DNA from: Gnetum montanum
Taxonomy: Eukaryota > Streptophyta > Gnetopsida > Gnetales > Gnetaceae
Assembly: GCA_015680685.1 (NCBI GenBank)
Contig: MNCI01005856.1
Coordinates: 367,102 to 431,101, forward strand
DNA length: 64,000 nucleotides
Direction: 5' to 3'
In this document: positions 36,300-47,260 of the stretch, piece by piece
Numbering within the stretch: position 1 is the first letter of the stretch
How the letters are laid out: the number at the start of each line of letters is the position of its first letter
Program-made: the position numbers and the translations under genes
Notes under the pieces: model-generated
The model's database searches: none
What the model was told of the DNA's origin: nothing
Seen by the model: only the letters and a program-made list of their open reading frames with translations

Positions 36300-37000
36300 T
36301 AGCTATTGCTCTACATTGGGTTGATGGACTTCATTGCTAGGAGTTTCGTCCTAAAGCTCCACTTTAGACCCTTACTCTATGTCCACATTATTGATAGCCA
36401 ATGGAACCACACTATCACCATGGATGATGATTTCACCTCCCTCATAAGGAAGGTTAATTTATTCATGGATGGATTAATAAATAGCCCATAATTGAGCCAA
36501 CTAGGATCTTCTTAGGATAAGGTTGAAGTCTGCTATCTTCTCCACCACCAAGAAATTGGTGGTTATGGGGAATTACTCCCATACCATGAAGTGCAAGGAG
36601 ATAGACCCCTTGATGAAAATCATTTATTTATTAAAGGAGTTAAGAGTTGCAATGGTTTTAAGTTGTATCTACTTAGTTAGGCCCAAGAATTCAATGATAG
36701 TTCATGGGATGACATTAGTTTTTGCTCCATCATCAAGATACACCTAATAATCTTTAAACTATCCTATGCATGTGGTTTTAAATATAGGGGCCATAGTTGC
36801 TTCCCCATTTTGCAAATTGGCCTTGATTTCACTATCATGAAATACTATGGCTGTTGACTTCTTCTTCTTTGGTGAGGGAGAAAGCTTCACTGAATGGATG
36901 GATTCCTTGTTAGCATGAATTCTCTCACTAACAATGATGGAAGTCATCATTTTGACTAACACCTCATGATGTGTTGTGAAAGTCATGACTAGGTCATACA
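36300..37000 (-). pseudogene. Tat/Ogre-type aspartic protease, copy B
   Basis: YLDDGAKTNVIP (active-site box, about 36,715-36,750) is followed by FLGLTK, INGSISLEFM-like KGSISLHFMV, FLVVEKIADFNLILRRS (RPW box changed to RRS) and LAQLWAI. The upstream linker (LVKMMTSIIVSERIHANKESIHS) matches copy A, giving two independent copies of the same gag-protease arrangement. Several TAG/TAA stops. Inactive. Confidence 0.78.
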
Positions 37001-39744
37001 AGCTTAGAGTTGTATTCTTTTGCTTGAGGGATTGCTTGACCTGGTCCATTGTATTGATGAAGCTTTTGTCATTGGTTATGGGCTTCTCACACTGGCTATG
37101 CTTCACTTCCTCCATGTTCCAAAAAATTTGAAATTTGGCTTTAGGTTATGGTTGTTGAGTCTTTTCCTCATTCTCTAATTATGGCTTTTTGGATCCTCTT
37201 GTGCCTTATTGGTTGAAGCAAGTTGGGTAGAGAAGGTCATGGGTATAGCCAATGTGGGAGTGGACTTCAATGGACCCACTTCCTTTTGTGCCTCCATTTG
37301 TTTGTTACCCTTGTTAATGGGCTTTTGCTTATGCTTCTTTGTTTGCTTGGTTGAGGTCCTCTAGTTATTAGACATTGTTTCTAAGGAATAGGTATTAGCC
37401 ATCATTAGAGGTCATTGTGTAGTTGGTTAGGCTGTGTATGGTTGGGTTGCGTTTGGCTGAGGTATCCTAATGAAAAAAGGTTTTCTCAGAGGTACTTTTG
37501 ATGGTAATCTTATGAAAAAGGGGGATCTTAAGCTGGTAAAAGCCAAAGGAGCCCTTTCATCATAGAGAGGTATTTGAATCACAAATGATTCTCTTGAGGA
37601 TCTCTCATCGTCATCAATGTTGAATGCTAAAATAACATAAGGATTTCCATTAGCATTCAATGACTCTTTGTAGACCTGCATTGCCTAATTTTGTGGTTGG
37701 ACTAGGTTGGAAGAATCTAAGACCAACTCCCCCTTATCTATCATTCTTTGCAAGTCATCTTTCAGTGCAAGGTAGAAGTCTATGTCATGACTAGATAATT
37801 GGCGATAATGGAAGAAGTAGTTTATTTTGAAGTATTTTGGTAGTTGTAGGTCATCATTTGTTACTTGAGTGGGGTCCTTGGCTATTTTTCATAGCCTCTT
37901 ATGTTTCTTTTGAGTAGCTTTGATCATTTTTTATATTGCATGTTCCCACTCTTTAATAGTTGGTCTAGTACCTTAGATGGTTTCATAGGTAAGGTTGTGT
38001 ACATACTACAATATTTCTGTTTAAAACTTGGTCTAGTCATTGTCAATGTAGTGACCCTAGAGGTTGATGGTTGGTTATTATGGTCATTAGTGAGGACCTT
38101 GGGTGGGTTAGCCCTTGGCCTCTAGCTTGTGGTCTTTACTTCCTTGGTTATATTTACTATGTTTGTGTTGTTTTATTTGTTCCTTTTCTTATCTCTCTAA
38201 GTATATTAATTTTTATATGCTACATAGGTTGTATCATGACTAGCCTCCATAGCATCCTCTCTATTTTTGATTTGGGAAAATTCTTGGCTAAGGGATTGTG
38301 GATCAAGGTAATAAAGTTTTGACTTGATGAAGTAATTCAGTACTCCCTTAAATATAGCTATAAGGTGGGCTTTGGCTATAGGCTTTGGTATTTCATTTAG
38401 TAGTCCATTCCATCACTAGATGAAGTTGTGTATGAGTTCAAGGGACCCCTACATGACCTTCATGAGTTGGTTAAGTATAATATTAAGATTTGAGTTATAA
38501 TTGAAGTGGTTAACAAACTTGGCTATCAAGTCTTCTAAAGAGGATAGGGATCCTCTAGTTAATGTGCAGTACCAATCAAGTGCTTTCCTAGTCAAAGACA
38601 TAGGGAAAATACTCATGATGGTGTGATTCCATGGCTACAAGAGTAAGCACTTAGATTAAAATGTAATAAGGTGAGAATAAGTATCACCTTCATTATATTT
38701 ACTAAATTGGAAAATAGGAACACTAAGAGAAAGTGTCAAGGGTAGGACTATAGGACTGATGGCATCATCCTAGTAGAAGTTCATAACCTCGAAAGCTTGT
38801 GAAGTAGAGGCTTTATGGCTCTTCAAATCCTTTGTTAGGTCCTAAATCATTTGGAAAGCTTGATCTAGGCCCTTTGGTGGCCTGATTAGCTACAAGGCTG
38901 GTACATATGCTTGTGGCATCTATTGTGAGGCTTGTGTCCTCACTATGGTTTGCAAGATGGAAGAAAGAGGTTGTGCTAGTACCTAGTCCAAAAATGGAAT
39001 AAAGGGGTTGTATGACCCCTGAGTTTCTTGGGGTTGCATGGTGGACATCACACAAGTAGCTAATGGATTTTTGGTGGTAAAGACCATTGTTGATGGTTGT
39101 ATAGATTATGATTGTGTAGCGAATGACATTAACGAGTTATAGGTTATCAATTGTGGTATTGTTTGGGTCTAATGAGTGGCCATGACTAGTGTGGGACTAG
39201 CCATGGTGGGGTAGGAGGGAGTGGAAGATGAAAGCACCACACCCATGGAGAAAACAAAAGCATTAGAGGAAGGTGTCATGACCTTATGGGATGTTTGTTG
39301 GAATAATCCTCATAGGATATTTCTAGGCTTAGATTCTAACTTAAATTCATCCTCCTCTTCCTATTATTCTTTATAGCTATGCTTGTCATCTTCCTCTTCC
39401 ATTGTAATTAATTGAACTAGGATGTTGACATAGATATCATTGAGGGGTATTTGGTCATACGGGAAAGGAACATACTCCTTCCCATCCCTATATATGAGCT
39501 CAAACTCCCATTTTTCCTCTACTTTGACATGAGGAATCATGAGGCCAACTTGCATTTTGATGAAAACGTAGTAATAATGATCCTTCTTTATGGCTATAAA
39601 GTGAGGACTTTCCCATCTAACCCTTAAGGATCACCTACACTCGATGATACTAGGGTCTTTGGAGACATAAACCCTCATGGCTTATTGGCTAGGATCTTTG
39701 CTAGTGAGGGTGAGGGAAAACTTGGTGGGTTGTGGAAAAGACAT
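37001..39744 (-). pseudogene. Tat/Ogre-type gag, copy B
   Basis: It starts MSFPQPTKFSLTLTSK at 39,744. A 63-codon open part (39,364-39,555) ends MEEEDDKHSYKE, as in copy A. The gag core at about 38,225-38,640 reads PMSLTRKALDWYCTLTRGSLSSLEDLIAKF, keeping the DWY tryptophan that is a stop in A. The C-terminal part has YKESLNANGNPYVILAFNIDDDERSSRESF. It is less interrupted than A in places but still broken. Confidence 0.8.
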
Positions 39745-39774
39745 GGTTATCTTGCTGAAAATGGCTTTAAAAGG

Positions 39775-40370
39775 CTATAAATGATTAAATAGAAGTAAAT
39801 TTTAGCAAATGGAATTCAAAAATATTTAAAATGAAGAAAAAATAGCTGAAAATATAGTAGTTACTAAAATTAGTAAGTGGGGGTAAAGGGGGTTTACCCC
39901 TTTAACAAAAATGCAAAGCTGAAAAAGTTGGTAACAAGCCTTACCCATGCTAGCCTCCTAACTACCTCTACATTGGGTATGATAGTCGGGAAAAGGAGGG
40001 ATGAGATAATCGGAATTTCATACCTTCTAGCCTAATGTTGACAAGGGGGAAAGGTTGAAAATTACAAATGCAAAAATGTCTTAAAACATATTATAAATGG
40101 TAATAATAGAGGTAAATATCAATAAGTGGAATTCAAAAATGATCAAAGGAAATAAAAATAGCTGAAAATGAAGTACTTACTATACTTAGTAAGTGGGGGG
40201 TAAATGGGTCTTACCCCTTTACCTAAAATGGAAAGCTAGAAGAGTTGGTAATAAGCCTCATCAGTGATGGGCCTCTTAACTACCTCTACGCTGGGTATGG
40301 CAAGGGAGAAAGAAAAGGGGGGTGAGATGATGGAAATCTCACACCTTGTAATCCTACGTTGATGAGGAGG
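39775..40370 (-). repeat. ~290-bp tandem duplication in the gag leader of unit B
   Basis: 39,775-40,065 and 40,066-40,370 repeat the order GGAATTCAAAAATR, AAATAGCTGAAAAT, AGTAAGTGGGGGTAAA, TTACCCCTTTA, GGTAATAAGCCT and GAGATGATGG. Unit A has this segment once (27,480-27,740). Confidence 0.75.
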
Positions 40371-40947
40371 AAGGCAAAAAACCAAATTGGAAACTTGATA
40401 TTTCTCCACTAGCACTAGTTTTGGGAGGCTGCTAATTTTCTCAACTAGGAAAGATGGGGGAAAGTTGACTTCCAAAAGTTTAGTAATTTCCCAAAGGGTT
40501 TCATCACCAACTTTGAAAACTAGAAAAAATTGAAATTGAGAGCAAGAAGGAAAATGGGGAAGGGGTTCAACACTAGCTTTGGGCTGAAAAATTCATCATA
40601 GGTGCTACAAAAGGCCATCACCCAACCACCTGCAACTTCTATGATACAGTTTTGGTCATAGGGAAGAAGGGACATTATTGATCTTTTCAAGATTTTGGTG
40701 GGATGTTAATGTTGGCGTTGAAATTCATAGCAATTGTTTTAAAAATATTGAAAACCTGAATGCCTACAACTTCCATGATGGGCTTTGATTACAGGGATGG
40801 ATGAGTTGCAATGTTGGGTTTTGAAGGTTTCAAAGGTTTTAATGTTAAAATTGTAGATTTTTGGAATAAAAGGCAATGTTGGTAATAAGGAAAACTAATT
40901 TAGGTGTAGAAATTGGGTGGAGGCCCTCCTTCTAGCACTAAGAAAAT
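40371..40947 (-). other. Remaining leader of unit B
   Basis: Noncoding. It includes two copies of a CCTGCAACTTCTATGATRYRG-like segment (about 40,630 and 40,765). Next to L3, the minus-strand string TGCTAGAAGGAGGGCC is shared with the stub beside L4. It sits where a primer-binding site should be, but no tRNA match is evident. Confidence 0.4.
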
Positions 40948-42373
40948 TGTTGTGACAAAAAGAATTGATCATTAAAAAGATCGATGGATCTAGTGTAGAA
41001 GCCTCAACCTCAGATTTCCAAGGCCTCCACAAAAATAAAAATTGGATCCGAGGTGCACTGGTCAGTCTAATAGATCAACCAAGGACTTGGGGGATTGCAA
41101 AATAGTGTAATAAAATGGAATGCTGAAATTGATAATATATTGAATAATGCATAGAAAATAAACAAATATATTTTGTATACAAAACCTAAAACTTAGAACT
41201 TTATTGAGAAAACATAAAGAAAAAGCTAGAGAAATGTGTACAAATAGTGCCTAAATGGATAGCAAGGGGGTTCACTTTGATGGAGGTTTAGGGTTTGTTA
41301 AAGTTAATGTAGTCAACTTTGTGATCTAAATGTCTTGCCACTCTCAATGGTATCAAACCTCCTATGCTGCTACCTCATATCCACAACTTGGTTATTACTG
41401 GGGTTTGAGAAAAGTGAGAAATTTGGCTATCAAATTACTCCATTGTGGGGGTTGGAAGCCCTAGAAATATAGCCTTGAGACCAAAATCTCACAAGTTTCA
41501 AGGCTATGATGCTTCCATGTTGGGATTCAAGAGACTGCAAACATGGAAGAATGCAAGAGCTCTTAAGTGCTTGAGAATGCCTCAGTGTAGAACCATGGAA
41601 AAATTATGGAATCTTGAAAAAAAAAACCTAAACCCATAAATGATGTTTGAGGTTGGTTTTTATAGGTTGTAGGTCATGAATGGGGCTACAAAATAGTTGT
41701 AATTTGAATGTGATTTAGTTGCATAATGGCTGAAAATTGGCTGTAATTTTGCTACAAATTTCTGCCTTGTATAGTTGAGATGGATCCCCAAATTTTGTGG
41801 GTTACTATATATAGTAAGTGCCTTCCCAAAATGGTCATTCTATTTACTATAAATAGTAATGGGGGCACACCTTCTACACTGAGCCTTCTGCCATCCTGGT
41901 TGAAGTGGTTGGTCAACATTGGAATGCAAGGAGTATTGAAATCTAGTTATTGTGGCTTCGACACTAGGAGCATGTAGTTTGCACATTGGGGGAAAAGTTT
42001 CCAAACTTAGGGAAAGCCCCCTATTCCTCCATGTTGAGGGTAGGTAAGATCTACCCCCTACAAGTTTTTCCAATGTAGAAAAATCTATACCCCTCAAAAA
42101 AGCCCCATCAAATTGCCATTTTTGGCATTTAAAAAGGCATTTTTGACATCCCCCCCAAGCCAAAATATAGATACTAGCTAATGTTTTTCACTTAGGGAAT
42201 GAGGATTTGACCGCTTATGAGGCATTTCTCAACCCCAAAAGTATAAATTATGTGAAATTTCTTACTATGGATTATAATCTTCACATTTACAATGAAGTTT
42301 TGCCTTGAGTTTCATGGGGTGAAAGTGACATGATGAAAATTGGCTATAACATGCAAATTTATGTGGTGTTTCA
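40948..42373 (-). mobile_element. Tat/Ogre-type LTR L3, 5' LTR of unit B
   Basis: About 1,426 bases, beginning TGTTGTGAC and ending GGTGTTTCA in plus orientation (minus-strand TGAAACACC...CACAACA, so TG...CA). A TATATATAGTAAGTG / TTTACTATAAATAG block near 41,805-41,850 is the likely promoter. It lies directly upstream (minus strand) of the gag B leader. Confidence 0.78.
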
Positions 42374-42461
42374 CGTGCAAGTGGCAACATTGGAAACTGG
42401 AAAAGATAGATATGATCATAGAAATTAGGCAAAGGCCCTCCTTCTAGCATAAAAAATCTAT
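42374..42461 (-). other. 88-base leader stub between L4 and L3
   Basis: It matches the leader next to L3 (GGCAA...TTGG, GGCCCTCCTTCTAGCA). L4 is thus followed by a scrap of its own internal region and then abruptly by the start of L3, as left by unequal recombination or insertion of one element into another. Confidence 0.6.
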
Positions 42462-43782
42462 TGCAATTGGAAAAATTGATCATTGGAAAACCAAGAGATC
42501 CAACATAGCACCCTCAATCATGAATCCTCAAGGCATCCAAAAAATGGGAATTGAGATACCTTGGACAATCCAATAGATCACTTAGGGACTTAAAAAATGA
42601 AAAAACAAGAGTTAAGAAAATAAAATACAAAAAAATATAGATCTAAAATACAACAAGCAAATGCAGGTAGCACATAAAATAAAAATTGGAAAACTTTATT
42701 TAAAATAATAAAGGTCAAGTTTTAGAAATGTGTACAAGTAATGCCCATGAGAGAGAAAAGAAGAGTTCATTGGGGCAAGATTTTAGAGCCCATTGAAGCC
42801 AATGTGATTTGCTCCATGATCTGGATGCTCAACCACTCTTGATGTTATTGAACTTCCTTTGCTGCAACTTTAGATGTATGGCTTGGGTTATTGTTGGGGA
42901 ATGAGAAAAGTGAGAAACTTAGCTACTAGGTTACTCCACACTAGGGGCTGGAAATTCCATAAATTTATCATTGACACCAAAAATCCACAAGTCTCAGGAG
43001 GGTTGTAAAGGGGGTAACAAGGTTGCAAGGGTTCCATGGTAGAAGGCTTCAAGAAGCTACTTTTCTGTAGGGTTACAAGAGCTCTTAGAAGATAAAATTA
43101 CCAAATACTTGAAAGTGCGAAAGTGTGGAACCTTGAAATGGTGTTGGGGTGTTGGTTTTATAGGTTTTGAGCCATGATTTTTGCTACAAATAGGCTGCAA
43201 AAGTTTTCAAATTTCTACCTCGTATAGGTGAGATTGGTGCCCAAAGTTTAGGGGTTACCATATATAGTAAGTGTCATCCCCCATGTCCATTCCATTTACT
43301 ATAAATATTAACAAGGGGATACCTTCTACACTGGAGGTAGATGTTCCATGTTAAGCCTTCTACCATCCTTGCTGGTGTGGTTGGTCAACTTTGAGTTCAT
43401 TGACATGCAAAAATCTTGTTCATGTAGCTTCCATGCTAGGGGCATGTAGTTTTCACATTGGGGATGAAGCCTCCACATTGGGGGTAGGTGAGATTTAAAC
43501 CCCTATAGATGTTTCTAGCATAGAAAATTTTATAACCCTCATAAAACCCATCAAATTGTCATTTTTGACATTCCAAATGGCATTTTTGACATCCAAGCTC
43601 AAATATAGATACTAGGCGACTTTATTCACTTGGGGAATAAGGCTTCATGTGAGATTGCATGTGAGATTGCATCTTGTTGATTACAATCTTCACATTTACA
43701 ATGAATTTTTTCCTTGGGTTTCATGGGGTGAAGGTTACATGGTGAAAAATGGTTATAACATGCAAATTTTCATGCTGTTTCA
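42462..43782 (-). mobile_element. Tat/Ogre-type LTR L4
   Basis: About 1,320 bases, collinear with L3, ending GCTGTTTCA. Its outer flank (minus-strand ACGAGGGTCAC) resembles the purine tract beside L1, so it may be a 3' LTR of another element whose internal part is gone. Alternatively it inserted next to element R by chance. Confidence 0.72.
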
Positions 43783-44270
43783 GTGACCCTCGTAGGAATA
43801 CTCTTATCTTGGGTTCTATCATACTTAATTTCTAATGTAACCCAAGATTTCTTTTCTTCCTCTTGTTTTATCAATGCTCCCACTTCTTTATTCCCCACAT
43901 TATCCTTTGAACCATTATTTCCAGAAACTACCTCCTTCCATTTTTCAAATGTTGTTTAAATTTTGATAATAAAAGCTTCATATTTGACCTTGTTGTTAAT
44001 TAAAGGAAAAGATAGAGAAACATGCCTTGAAAATCTTTGGAGAATCATCATTCACTAAAACTACTTTGGCTCTTGCACCTTTGGAGTTACAAAAACCATC
44101 AAAGTATAGCTACCACTTACTCTTATCTTGAGATTCCTCTTTTTCCAAGTTATAAATTTCTTGGAGTGTGCAAATTTTGGATTCAAAAGATTTTTTTTAA
44201 AAAACTTTATTTTCTTCATTTGAAGTAATTTTTTCAATCATCAAAGGTTTACTAGGTATGTATATTTGAT
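43783..44270 (-). pseudogene. RNase H piece of old Ty3/gypsy element R
   Basis: The minus strand at 44,117-43,985 reads W-x-LYFDGFCNSKGARAKVVLVN, then FKACFSI and, one frame over, NNKVKYEAFI. This is the RNase H start with catalytic Asp and a decayed NNEAEYEAL box. Upstream (44,118-44,270) fits the RT-RNase H connection. The Athila-type element interrupts it at 44,271. Its gag and protease are on the far side at 51,000-52,960. RT (over 1 kb) and integrase are missing. Confidence 0.65.
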
Positions 44271-45125
44271 TTATGAGTCATGAATTTGCTGGTTGTCATA
44301 TCACAACTATGATATCACAGCCGAAGCGCTATTGTAGCTGTGATATCACAGCTGATGCGATATCACGTATAAAATATCATAGCCGACGTGATATTGTGGC
44401 TTGTCTCTCATCTATAAATAAGAGGTAGACAGATGAGTTTAGGCATCTAGTTTTTAGTTCCTTACCCAAACTCTTAGAGGTTTTCCTTCTTAGAGTTAGA
44501 ATTATTTCCTAGTGTATGCTCGCAATGTGGTGATTGTAATTGTACGACATCCTTTATTTGAGTGTGATGTACTTGAACATGTACATGACCACTAATAAAG
44601 ATTGAGATTACTTCATCATTGTAGCATTCACTTTGTTTAATTATTTAATGAATTGTTATTTACTGCTTTCCTAGTTAATCTCTCTTACCCTTATCTCATG
44701 TTAAAACGTAGAAGGAGCATTTAAGTGTGACTACTTGGTAACCCAGTAGCATACCTAGGATTTGTGCTTGGTAACCCCAGTGGTAGTTGTGCATGAATTC
44801 CAAGATGTGTATGGATAATCAAGGAATGGAGGCTCATCACACTTAGGCTAGTTTAGATTCTCTTACCCTCTTTCTCCTAGATTAGTTAATATTACTTTCC
44901 ATTACCTTTAGGAGTAGCATTAGGATGAAAACCCATCATACACCTCACTCTAGACTAAGCCATACATGACAAAGCTAATACTAGTCCAGGTGGGAAGACA
45001 GAGAACTGCGAACTAAGGCCAACTATCTAGATGCCACAACTAGTCCATTTGTGAAGATTGACTTGATCTTACGTGTAACTCTCATATTCATATGGTTGAG
45101 TGTAGGGGTACCTCGTCACTCATCA
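44271..45125 (+). repeat. 5' LTR of the Athila-type element
   Basis: It runs from TTATGAGTCA (TG start decayed to TT) to CACTCATCA. It differs from the 3' LTR mainly by C-to-T and G-to-A changes and by a 17-base deletion near 44,712 (the 3' copy has GAGTACGACTTGATTAC there), which accounts for the length difference. Confidence 0.85.
44297..44420 (+). promoter_or_regulatory. LTR promoter: decayed GATATC cluster plus TATA box
   Basis: About five GATATC-like sites in 100 bases, several decayed (CATATC, AATATC, GATATT), then TATAAATA at 44,413-44,420. Confidence 0.55.
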
Positions 45126-45126
45126 T

Positions 45127-45142
45127 TAGCACCGTTGCCGGG
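45127..45142 (+). other. Primer-binding site for tRNA-Asp
   Basis: TAGCACCGTTGCCGGG starts one base after the LTR. The complement of the plant tRNA-Asp 3' end is TGGCGCCGTTGCCGGG; the two differences are both G-to-A. A tRNA-Asp primer is typical of Athila elements. Confidence 0.85.
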
Positions 45143-45266
45143 GACGGTGCTAGTTATCTAGATTAGTTATATCATACAAGGTCACTGTAAAGGACTTAAC
45201 GATATATCTTTTACAAAGAATTAATTCTAAAATGTCACATATAAATTCACACACAACTTCACAAAC

Positions 45267-47260
45267 ATGCCTCTCCTACACGATTATAATAATTTCACAC
45301 TTAGTGAGGAATTTCATTGGAGAACCAACGAACTATATGATGATGAAGATTAGAGTACACAACCTAAAGTGAGGGTTTCTTATAAACATGAATGAAAGCA
45401 ACGTCATCCCAACACATGAAATCCTAACCTACCAGATGATAATGAACCCACATTAGCCACTACAAGCCTAACACAAATACAAGAGGCTATTTGAATCTCA
45501 TGTAGGCATCATAAAGGGAGCTTTCTACCCAGGCTTGATTTAAACAACTTCCCTATTTTTTTAGGAGGTTATGAATTAGATCTGCATCAACATTTACAAG
45601 CCTTCTACGATGCTTGCACATGGAACAACATTGATAACGAGTGGCAAAAACTTAAGCTCTTTCCTATGACACTCATTGACCAAGCAAAAGTATGGTATAG
45701 ATCATTAAAACAAAATTCAATATGATGTTGGTCAACAATGGTAGAAGTCTTTAACAAAAAATATCAAACCTATGCAAGAGTGTTAGCCTTGAGGAAACAA
45801 ATCCAAAAGTGGAAACAAGCACAACATGAACCCTTGGACATGGCCTTAGAAAGATATTATGCACTATTAAACAAATGTCCAGGCCATGGGTTTTCTGAGG
45901 AAAGGCTAATGTATCATATCATTGATGGGCTACATAATGAAACAAGAGAGACCTTAGGGATGTAGGCCCAAAGTCAATTATATGAACTATGAACCCATCA
46001 AGTCCAAGAGCTTATTAAGTGGGTAGCAAAAGAAGAAGGAGAAATGGCTATATGGGAGAGTGTTTGAAAACATCAACGGGACCAAAATCTCAACTTAAGA
46101 AAGGTCCATGATCATAAAAAGGAGGAATCAACTTATCACAATGAGAAAGAACCATCTTTGCTCATACAAAAATTGTTAGAAGAAGCCAAGGCAAAGATCA
46201 ATAAGATGTTGGAATGGATGTATAAAAAGTATGGAGAATTTATCAACACTATTGGAGATAGAGTGTTGACAACTCAAGAAGCAGGACAAAACATTAGACA
46301 ATTGGAAAGAAGGAATAAGGAAAATAAGAGCTCAACTGCCAATCATATGTATGAATGCAACATATGTCTGTACGATCACCCCAAGTGCCAATGTAAAATA
46401 TTGTTACATTTACATGAGCATTATGGAAACATGTTACATCTAGATTTTGTATAGAGATATTGTGTTCGATCATAGTGGCAACAATCCCAGTCATGGGGGA
46501 TACCACCACTAAACTAGAGACACCCTTCATATCATCTGAACCCAAATGCTTATCTTGTTCAACACCCTATTTCTCCAATTGGGCTAATGCACTTTATCTC
46601 ACCACAATACCATTCTCCTAAAACTATCAGCCCATGTCCTCAACACAACCACCGCCTTATGCACCTTATACTCCTTGTAATTTTCAACATTCTCATCCTT
46701 TCCCTCCATCACCACCAACTGTTCCTAAGGCGCCTGCACCATAGTGACAACCTCCAAACGTTACTTGTGCTAATATTACCAATGGCAGTGAGAGGCCTCC
46801 TCAACATCAAAATAATCCCTTCTTTAAACATGACTGCAATAAGGGACAACATAATTCCAAGGCCATTGTACCCTCCAACTTAGCATAATTCCCACACTGT
46901 GGTGCACCCTTACCTTCAAACCCAACACCTCATGTCACTTCATCAGGGCCACCAACTCACACTCCAACAACCACATGGCCCAATGAACACAGAAATGGAG
47001 AGTGACAACCTGATCCTTGCATACCATCTAACATTTTTAAATATCATAGTGGGTCAACTTGTTATCCAGAAAGTACATCATATAAATTGCCCCACTATGC
47101 TTACTATAATCAAGTGTGTGAACCCCGATGGGGTAAGTATGGCCAAGTTCCAATACTTTCAACATGCAAGGACCCTCATATTTCATTTATTAATCCTTTC
47201 CATCCTCAACTGATTAGTTATGAGGGATATCCCTCATTTTAATAACAAGCAGGATTAATA
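45267..47260 (+). pseudogene. Athila-type gag
   Basis: The ATG at 45,267 opens one frame to 46,454 (396 codons) with stops only at TAG or TGA. It contains QAFYDACTWNN, WQKLKLFPMTLIDQAKVWYRSL, KYQTYARVLALRKQIQKWKQ and LNKCPGHGFSEERLMYHIIDGL, which follow the Athila gag pattern (LR-x-QIW..., LL-x-KCPxHGF). Next come a charged helix and a zinc-knuckle-like CNICLYDHPKC. After a frame change near 46,460-46,640, a Pro/His/Tyr-rich tail (PPPYAPYTPCNF) continues to about 47,260. Gag would assemble the particle that packages the RNA. The number of in-frame stops means no full product. Confidence 0.82.

Noticed and set aside
46587-46883. 98-codon His/Leu-rich ORF inside the Athila-type gag
   Set aside because: The neighbouring frame gives the expected Pro/Tyr-rich gag tail, so this is a wrong-frame reading.
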